A stretch of DNA of 64,000 bases from Stereum hirsutum FP-91666 SS1 (taxonomy: Eukaryota; Basidiomycota; Agaricomycetes; Russulales; Stereaceae). Shown here piece after piece: positions 54,833 to 64,000 of this stretch. Below the pieces are notes generated by a model. The model did not search any database and was not told where the DNA came from. It worked only from the letters and a program-made list of their open reading frames with translations. Positions within the stretch are counted from its first letter, which is position 1. Every line of letters begins with the position of its first letter. The stretch is taken from assembly GCF_000264905.1 (NCBI RefSeq), contig NW_006763140.1, positions 1,312,702-1,376,701 of the forward strand. Reading direction: 5' to 3'. The position numbers and the translations under genes are program-made.

Positions 54833-57800
54833 GAGCGGCCAGTTCGAGCGCGACGCTGGCCGCCGTTGAGGCACCAGCGAGCGGACAGGTTGTATGAATC
54901 CACAGTTTGTTTGAGTTACTTTCCATATCTTTCTTTCTTCCTTCACTTCACCGACACGACCACGTACAGGCTCTCGTCTCACCCTCTTCTCTATTCTTGA
55001 CGATAGCCATGGCTCATCGCTCAGACCATCCAGCAACAAACTCGTCTGCTATATATTGTCCCTTATTTCCATTCTGCTCTCATACTCGGTCGAAGTTTGT
55101 CTGTAGTGCCCCAAGGGATTATGATTTCAAGCTCATGGTATAGCTACGCAGTCAGATTTTTTCCTCTTTACTTACACTTTTTTTTTGCGGTTGGGAGACT
55201 GGAGAGGGATTGCGTGCGTCGGGGCGGAATAAAGATTTCTGCGCCGCTGTCGGCTTCCAAGACGTCCGCCAAAGACGCGGACGTCGACATTCTCCCACCC
55301 TTTTCTTGTTCGAATTGTGAACATCATAAACTTCGAGCTTCAAGCTTCCAGCCTCAAAAACGGTCAGAAACCATGATCTGTCAAGCTCCTGTCCTGTCGA
55401 GGAGCTCTAGTGCGCCACACAGCCAACGCCACCCGAAAGCCTTCCGAACTCAGTTCACCGTGCGACGCCATGCTCCACGGTTGACCTTGGCTTTATTACA
55501 ACCACTTCTCTTTTCCAGGAGTCTCCATCTTTTTGGCGGCCTCGTCGCAATAATGCCGCTTCGCTCAAGCCGTTGACGAGTGCATCTCCCTACTGCTGGC
55601 GTATATTCTAAACCGTCCTGGTTCACGATATTTTAGTCGCCAGTGAACCTGACTCGGATCAGCTCTGAGTCGAAACCTCTTGATGGGCTTGAGGGCTCTG
55701 GTGCGTTTTTCCAGGCTTAATAATTGTCTTGGACACCATCGGCTTTGTTGGCGCAGAAAAGTGACTGCCACGAGTACCAGGGCTTGGGGGCTGCCCAACT
55801 TCTTGCCAGCACCAAAGAATTCCCTGTCGGCAACGCAAACGGTACATCGGCCAGCGGGATGATGAGGATCCTGTTATGTTTCTTCTACACCACTGAGGCT
55901 ACTGTCACTGAGGCTTTCAGGCTAGTGTGTATCGAACTGTGAGGCCTTCCGAGAATTATGTCGACGGTACGTCGGTTTTTGTCGTCCAAAGTTTTGGAAC
56001 ACTAGTATTCCGACTGGTACCTAGGAAATTGTGCAACCCACTGGAGTATATGATGGTATATCCTCTATCGCCATGCCTCCCACCCTATCTTCTCTTGTTA
56101 TGGTGGTTGCTGTCGAAGCCATTGTACTAGAGGGCTTGGTTAGGAGCCGAATTTCTTTAGATTTGTTGTGCATATGCGACAGTGGGCCCCTCTTCCACAT
56201 TTGTCCACCCGTAGCCTGCAACCGATGAGAAATCTCCTTTCGTTTCTGTGTACCGCCAGCGACATCTCTCAGCCCATCCTACCCGGTCACCGAGTCGGCC
56301 TCTTATGTTCTCGTGAGTTGAACTCTCTTTCAAATGTGGCTGAAGTCTGACCAGTCTATAGAAAGCACGGTAGCCTATTAGATGATTGATGGACGCCACG
56401 ATCTGCAGATATCCGGTACGACTCCCTGCGAACAACAGCCAATGACCTTCCAGCTCCTAGCTTCATACCACTCACAACTTCCGCAAGCACGCCATTCTTC
56501 GCATCTTCAAGAAGACGATGTTGTTGATTGTGGCGTCGGACTATCAGGTGGTGGACTACAACCACCGGTATCATGGCACACTGCCAAGCTACGCAATTTG
56601 ATACCCAAATCTGGAATATTGCTATCGAGTCAATCAGATCCTGAACTTGACAAGGCCAGAGGACGATACGTCCGAGCTCGTGCTAGCTGGTAGCTGACCA
56701 GGCTCGATTGGTGCGATCGCCAGAGGATGGGGTGGCCTGCGAACTGTGGTACCAGAACACTGGTGGGGCAGAACGGTCAAATATACGCACCTCCGGGACC
56801 CGCTCCCGTCTGAACTTAGAACTTGCAGCCAAGTCTGGAATACCTCGAGATGAGGATCCTGAGGATCCAGGGGATGAAGATCACGATGCTCCTCGAGTCG
56901 GTTGAGTGGAGCTTTCGAAGGCTTTCGAACGATAAACATTCGAGGGGTATTGGAAGTCCGCATACCGACCCAATGAGAGAAGACAGAAGGGAGCCTGGTG
57001 GGTTCCGCTAGCCAAGCTTCGAGATTATCCGGCGATGAGTGTCGATCCGACTTTGGCCGAGCATAGACACGCTAGCCACCATCCCAGGCCTACTGAGCTG
57101 CAGCTTCACTAGTGTAAGCATGTCGAGCAAAGAGCAGCAATCTCGCAATCTCGTACGAGCCATGAATTTGCTGCCAACAGAGTTCAATCGAACACGTTTG
57201 CCATCGCCTACTGAGTAGACCGCTTTGAAAGTGAGCAGCAGTAGCGACTAATGACCCGCAAGGTATGCCCTTTCCGATTGATGACCAAGTCCAAGAGGAG
57301 ACCACGCGAAGGACACGAGAAGGACTCGGAGCAACCTACAAAGTTGAGGCTGCCGGACGTCGAGGATAGAACATTCTCACCATGCAATATAGACCACAAT
57401 AGGCAAAACTTCTGTAGATCGTGGAGTTGAGGAGAAGGAGACGAGTAACCCCACCTACGAGTGAAATTCACGTCCCGACTGGCCCTCTACCATCAGAAAT
57501 CGGTGTCGCAGACCATATGTAGAATGCCCTATGGCTATGCATTGCGTAGGGTAATACACAGTGATAGGCAGGTCTGTGACCTATGACGCCAGCGAGGAGC
57601 CTGAGATGGATGAACAGACATATTCCTTGAGGTACCTCGGCCCAAAGCAGCCTACTTGCCACCTCGCGAGGGTCCCACACTGCATCTTGTGGTCCTGGTG
57701 CATCTCAGGTTGGCCTCGGTCTAAAGTTAAGCGTACAGCATTGAGCGGGTGATGAGTGTGCGATGGACATACAAAGTAGTCGATGAGGTTCCGCCGAAAG

Positions 57801-60800
57801 GGCCTCCACTAGGAAGAGGTCACATTCGGTGTGTCCTCGGAATCCCACGGAATGGAGACACTCACATTGGTGGGAGAAGCGAATGGATCAGAATCAGCGC
57901 GAGCTGCGGTTCGAGGGACCCCTGGGCTTCGTAGGAGGAAAGCAGTCTTTTCCTGGCGTAAATATATCTGGAGAGAATAACGGGGGTCAGAAGTCCAACT
58001 CGGAGCATTCTTCGTCTATAATCGTACATGAGCGTTGGGCCGAACGGCGGCGAAGACCAGTATTAGGAAGTATGCCAGAAAGCAAGGGAGGATCACCGCG
58101 GGCGACCATTGTATTGTTTTGGAGAGAATGTCATATTCTGAGGGTTTTCGTCGGGAAAAGACCAGAAACGACCCTCCAGGAGGTACCGCTGCAGTGAGGG
58201 TTGAGCTCAATGAAAATTACCGCACAAATCACGGCGAACATGAAGTACATGCTTCTCAGGCAAAGCGGGGAACGGTCTGCACTCATTCTCCACCATGAAC
58301 ATCAACATTGACAGCCCAATTGAAGTATAGTGGACTGCGCATCCAGAAAGTGAGATTATTCGCGCACTTGCTGCAATGTGACGACCGCAACGTCCATCAG
58401 TATTGACCGGGCATAGCGGAAAATACGGTTTGGTTGCAGTCCAGATCAGAGCGTGGACGTGATACATAGGCAGCCATTTTGCTCAATGTGAACAGCAAAA
58501 GCCCATAATTGTGGTCTATGAGCCAGAAAGACAGCGCAAAACGACCTGGCCCATCAGGAGAGGCGTGAAGAGATCGACAAACAGCATCCCACCGTTGAAC
58601 GCACGGGCTAGAAACGAGGCCTCTTGCTGAAGTAATGGCTTGCGTAGAATGAATGACATCAGTGCATGATGTCTATGCGTACCCTTGCCACGATTGTGCC
58701 AGCGCAAATGCAAGACGGCGAGCGGACGGGTGTCACTGTGCAGTATCACGACGTCAAGGTTGATGGTGAATGGGCAAGGTGAGCCAGGCTGTCACGAGAC
58801 ATAAATGCCACGACGTTACTGCGTTGCTGGTGCATGCGTGATAAACTGATTGAACGCTGTAGAGAAATGCACATCAGCGATCAACAGGATTGAGGCGTCA
58901 GGATTGCGATTGAAGGACCTGTCCCGCCGGTCCAATTGGTGTAAAGGGCAAGGTAAAGGGCACCACTGTCATGATCGCCGTTCCCGAGTCAACGAGCGAT
59001 TTCAGCTGTCATAGTCTGCAGCAGAGACCGCACTGATCACAGCAGACTCGTGAGGTGGAAAATGGCCAACCCTGCCCGGTCAACCCGGCAGAAAGCTTCG
59101 TAAACCACCACCAGGAAAGTAATGAGCCCGCATTGCCTTGGTCCTATGATATGTCCGCGCCCCGCAGAGCGCCACAAAGCTGTCGAAGTCCCCGAAAGGT
59201 CATCCAGCGAACAGATCACAACGCTTCTTCGCATCGGCGGAATAGCCGAGCACACCCACTCAAAACGCTTAATTCCCCTGCTATGCCCATAAGTGACGAT
59301 CTGTTCCCCGCTCAGAAACGTGCGGATAGAGTGATAATGCGTGTGGATTGGGAGCTCATATGCGGAGCGCTGAGTGCTGAGTGGAAGGAGGCAAGGGGTT
59401 TTACATAAAGATACCTACCGAGTCGCTGGTGAGGATGAACCTCGGGGCCACGCGATGCGGAGGCGGAACTTGACGATCGACGACTCAAAGGTAAAGATAT
59501 GCTGGATGAGCGTTGGAGTTGTTGGAGATTTAGAGCCGGGGATTAACCTGTGTGGATGGGATGGAGGTCAGCTTACGTCGAGATAAGTATACAGGAAGAA
59601 GACAACGGATGGGTGGATCACGAATGAAGTGGGGATAGAGGAGTCCTATGACCGCAAATAATCATCCACAGGAAGTGGAGTATGGAGTATCTCATACGTG
59701 TCGCAACTTTCGAGAGAGAAGTGTGGCTTGGAGGGTGTTGATCATTCTTGGTACGGGAGATAGGTTAGCGAAGAACAAGCGCATGGATACCTGTGCCAGC
59801 TCGGGGAACGCAGATGGCTGCAAGACGTACTGAAGTGCCGTGCTGTAAATCAGAAGCATAACATGGGTGGAAACGCTATATCTGCTCACCACAAACACGC
59901 TCCCCAAAGAGTAAACGGGACGGATATGTTTGCCTTCCGTTTAGCAATAAGCGTGTGGCGGTCCTCCAGGGCGTATACGACGCGGCCTGTCGCCCGTGTT
60001 TGCCACGCGATTTGGTCGCTGTAGCTGCCGTCCCCGAAAATTCAGAATCAATAACTAGAAGGTCTAAGCGCATGAAAACAGCCTCGTGTCGGCGTCGCAG
60101 AAGGTCACTCCCATAAATCTGCTTCCATTTCAGGTCGAGAACACGTCCCTCACGCTACCTCCAGATCTTGCCGGGGCCTGGTGAGTCTAGTAAGCCCAGC
60201 GAAATGGCTACTCGGAGTCGATGAATGAACCACGCGAGTACAACGAGGACAAAGGTAATTTCTTTTCTGGGTAGGAAGTTTCCGTAGAGCTGGTAGGCGG
60301 CCAATCAGGTATCGAGGTATAGCGATTCGATCTGATGTTGTCGTAAAGTTAAGACACGGGAGTGTTTTCAACGCTTCGGCATACGGCGCCACCCTTCCTA
60401 TAATACTTGGACGACACGAGGCAATCTTCAACATTTCTGAGCTCGAGCTCGTGACCGGCAAGATGAAGATGCATGCTTGATATTTCGGGCATTCATTGAT
60501 GTGGCACATGAGCATACCCAGAAGAGGCCTGAAGATTCAGAGGCGTGATACTAGTCAGTGGAGGTAGTCTGAACCTAATATAAAGGATCGCTGTGGCTCA
60601 AGGGGGGCCTTCGGAAATATGCAGCGCATCTAGAGCGATACCTTTGTCTTTTCCTCCTGAGATGCCGGTTCGAAGTCCTGAGTCATGGTTTATTAAAAGA
60701 ACAAAGCACATTCAGTACTGCTTTGACTGTTTGAAAGGGCGACCCAACGGCTTACCGGTGAGGTCCTTTATTCCGATCGAAATATTTAAGAGGACGGAGG

Positions 60801-63800
60801 ACGGAAAGGAAGAATGTAAAGCGGGAAGTATAACTTTGCGTATGGAAACCAGAGCAGCAGGTAGCAGCAAGGTGATACATATCTCGCTATCGAGTCTCGA
60901 CATCCCGCTGCAGCGAGTCGTCACGTTACGCCTCACTTCACCTCTCGTACAGTCCACGGTCCAAAAGTAGACATGAATACCGTCCTCGCCATCACGCAAA
61001 GCAAGTACGTGAAAGAGAGTCCCGAGCCGGGCCAGCGTCCTGTGTCCTGTATACATACCCTCGCACGGGTCTCGAACAACTTGAGCTCAACTCCGCGATC
61101 GTAGCGCCAACGGCGGAATAGGCCACTCGTTTGGTATGTATGTATGTGGTCGAACATAGCTTTCTGATGGAAGGCCCCATACATCATCACATCACCATAA
61201 ATCTGCTGGTATCATAGTTTCCAGCTTCAGTTCATCCGACGCTGTGAACCAGATATCAACCCGAGGATGGATCAGAGCAGCCAACTCCATAATAACCCTC
61301 CAAACCTTCGTGGAATCAGCGCCATAACCACTGGGCGCAGCTACGACATCTGCATCATTGAACTTGCCTATCGCAGGCCCGATAGGTCCACAAGCCCGAG
61401 ATTGCTATGCCATCATCATATTTATTAGGTTCAACGGAACACTGCGTGGTAATATTTGGGTGGCGCCGCTCGGTTCTGAGTCTGCTACCCATAGCGAACA
61501 TCACCGTCACCCATCATTCTTCCTCCCCCTAGGAGATCCTTGGTTCACAGGGGCTGGGCGCAACACCGTCCTCAGAGAGCGTTACGCTTCCGAGAGTATC
61601 GCCACCGAATGCACAAGCGTGTCGTAAGGGGTTCGCATTCGGATACTGGTTAAGTTAGGAGCCCAGGCTGGGAGCTAGGAAGGCCTGAGTTGATGTTGAC
61701 CGTGACGCTGATCTCCGTGTGATATAGTGCCACAGCATGGAAGATTTCTGGATCTGAATCAAAGCACATAAGCTAGAGCTAGGGCAGGAAGGAAGAGCCA
61801 ATCCCGAGGAGCGACAATCATCAGGGCGTCAATTGTGTCGGAGTGCGTCATACGACGCACCAACCAGGTACAGCGACTGCAGCTCGAGTTCGAAGTAACA
61901 CCAATAGGTGTACTGTGCGCTATGTGGCGGTGCGGTTAGACGACTCTAACACGGGTCATCCAGACTGAGATGTTACATGGTGCATAGACAGGCGAACAAT
62001 TGTGCAGGCCGAAACATCCCTTGTTGCTGTCAAGCGTGCAACATCGTACGATGCGATTCAACGCAAGAAGAGAGAGTAATACCTCCAACAAGGTATGCGG
62101 TTCCAGGTAAAGGTAGCCAAAAACGGGCACGTGCAGCTGAAGCGCGTATGTATGCATGGGCCAGCCGCCACGCTCGCTAGCAAGCCACCTCGAGGATCCC
62201 GACGAAACTCTCATCATTCCCGAGTCCCGAGAATGATTTATCTGGGAAATCACTGGGGATCGCGGGCGAGCCGAGTACGAGTCCAAGTAAGCCGAAGCTC
62301 GAGCCTGAGTGAGATGTAGGAGCAGCGTAGATGGATAGAATAGAACAGAAAGTCCAGCGGCCCTCAGGTAAAGAGATGCATCCAAATCAAGCATCAAACA
62401 TCTCGTACGGAGCGCGAAGGGGCTGATCGCGTGATGATTCCTAGGACAGCGAGGAGGAATAGGGGTTTTGAGCCGCATTTGGAGACAATAGAGGTTCACA
62501 CGGCGAACGAATACCGGAGACAATAGAAGAGTGAGTACAAACGCAGGGTGGCGCAGTGCTTTCGAAGAGACAGCTGTAAGGAGATCCTACAGCCTAACAG
62601 CTGAAGGAGAATGGAACCCATTCGCCACTTGTACAGGAGACGATGATTTCGAGGAGGCAAGCCACAGTGGCCATACCCGAGTAGTGGACGGCTGTAGGTG
62701 CTATTCGTATCCTGGGAAGGACACGCGTATCAAAGGGTAACGATACTCTTCCGTGGCCACCGCTGAGCGAAACCATATCCCGAAAAAGAATACATGAGGA
62801 CACTCACCCCGCACTCAATTATGTGTCCTCTCACAACTCCGAGTGGCCCTGTCGTAAACCTTCGTACGTATATCCACCACACAACGACCTCGAGGCTGGC
62901 ATTCCGTATCTATCCACACGCACAACACAACGCGAGCGCCGCCTTTGATTTTGCAGTGAAGTGTCGCCTGAGCCTGAGAAGAGATTGCAAAGCGAACGCC
63001 GAAAAGACAACAAGTGCAAGAGAGTGGCACGGGACTCACCGGTACCCCCAACGGATCGCTATACCGCCTCTTCCCCTGCACATGGTGCCCTCGAGGCAAA
63101 GCACTATCATAGTATGCAGGAAGACAAGCTCAGCTCTGCATTTCGTACTATACGCAATGTTATTGCGTGCGATTCTTTCTTCCTCCCCAGAACGTTGTGA
63201 TCAAAAGCAACGAAGCCACATTCCAGAAACAAACACGCCCTCCACATCCTCCCACCCGACTCCTCCCGCCGCAACGCACGCACTTTCTCGCAGCTAATAA
63301 ACGTACTTGCAGTATTCCACCATGGCAGGTGGGGGTGTGCGAAACGAACGGCCGATGAAATTGCACTATCTCGGAGGACGATCGGGCTCCGTCCCCCATT
63401 GACATCCTGCTTCCTCCTCGGCCCTCATTGGCCATGGCCCGGAAGCATAGAAGCGGTCGTCCCGCGTTCCCCGATCCGCTCTGAGCTCATCTTGGCTGCA
63501 TCCAGATATCCATCCCAGGCCAACCCCGCACCGAGGGCACGAAAACACGGCGGAGGAATCAAAGATGCTTCCGGCCGCCCCGCCAAACTCCAGATAGGGT
63601 AATCGGACGGAGAACACGAGGCCAGCGGATTCAGAAATCTGGAGGCACCCGGTCGGTTCAACAGAAACGTGAGCACTGAGCAGCGATTGATAGGGGTCAA
63701 AGGTGGAACACCCCCGCGATCGTTCGCGATGGCGATGGTGGTGTTGGTGTCGCAGCTGGCAGCGGCGAACGTATGACGGCTGAGTTTTCGGAGAATGAAA

Positions 63801-64000
63801 GTGGTGTGGTGTAAGATTCAGAGAGATGCAAAAGAGGAGGGCACGTTGTTCGTTCGTGGCATGTTGTTTCTCCACTAACTAACGGCCGCAACGTTTAACT
63901 CTCGGAAACAGTAGGGTGAAAGAAGGAACTGAACCTGAATCAACAGGGCAAAGTCGCCGCATCGTTAGCTCGAGGAAGTCTTCAAGTTGAAGCGACGTCC
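54833..64000. other. Gene-poor region of about 9 kb
   Basis: The first 100 bases are 3' sequence of NAB2. After that I find only short frames on both strands. Isolated hydrophobic or protein-like segments occur on the - strand: about 58160-58020 reads SPAVILPCFLAYFLILVFAA, and a segment near 56940-56800 reads IVIFIPWILRILISRYSRLG. They could be relics of membrane-protein genes, but I cannot link them into a gene. The frame 61936-62523 (-), 195 codons, has no recognisable content. No tRNA, simple array or intact transposase was seen. Confidence 0.4.

Noticed and set aside
61936..62523. 195-codon - strand frame in the gene-poor region
   Set aside because: No domain, no codon-like pattern and no splice context; length alone is not enough in this composition.
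1..64000. CRISPR arrays, prokaryotic operons or phage genes
   Set aside because: The intron-rich eukaryotic gene structure excludes them and no regularly spaced repeat array was seen.

Overview
This is a stretch of a filamentous basidiomycete genome, most likely an Agaricomycete. The evidence is intron-dense genes with short GT-AG introns (mostly 45-70 nt), several gene families typical of Agaricomycetes, an intron-containing nuclear tRNA-Leu, and mushroom-type orthologues of NAB2, HRD3, REX2, CPA2 and NDUFAF2. Exon models were built by hand from splice signals and family conservation; nothing was aligned by computer.

Layout. 0-5.7 kb: a small DEK_C-like gene, about 3 kb without a gene, then a TmpA-like membrane oxidoreductase gene with an in-frame TGA. 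7.6-13.3 kb: an oligoribonuclease (-) with an 8-nt microexon, a SAP/F-box/ankyrin-like gene (+) and a DEK_C-SWIB protein (-). 14-19 kb: an accessory island with hairpins, a telomere-like CCTAAC array, a second small DEK_C-like gene and a decayed Agaricomycete family gene. 19.9-25.1 kb (-): a large P-loop NTPase and an F-box protein. 25.4-34 kb (+): the ERAD receptor HRD3/SEL1L and the mitochondrial arginine-specific carbamoyl-phosphate synthase large subunit. 34.8-36.4 kb (+): a paralogue of the F-box gene. 37.5-43.2 kb (+): a HyuA-HyuB hydantoinase/oxoprolinase. 43.7-46.3 kb (-): a basic coiled-coil protein and an NDUFAF2-type complex I assembly factor. 46.4 kb: tRNA-Leu(CAA). 46.8-50.0 kb (-): a SAP-like, proline-rich protein with a duplicated exon. 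50.5-51.4 kb (-): a broken unknown gene. 52.3-54.8 kb (+): NAB2. From 54.8 kb to the end I find no gene I can support.

Themes. The conserved genes do housekeeping work: mitochondrial nanoRNA turnover, complex I assembly, arginine synthesis, ER quality control, poly(A)-RNA binding, chromatin and ubiquitin ligases. Around them lie duplicated and decaying accessory genes. The most interesting signals are the very short exons (8, 10, 11, 14, 15, 17, 18 and 22 nt), local duplications that remodel introns or exons, two nonsense codons that look like CGA to TGA changes, and a compact palindrome/telomere-like element next to a small DEK_C-like gene. I found no gene cluster that clearly forms one new multi-gene system.
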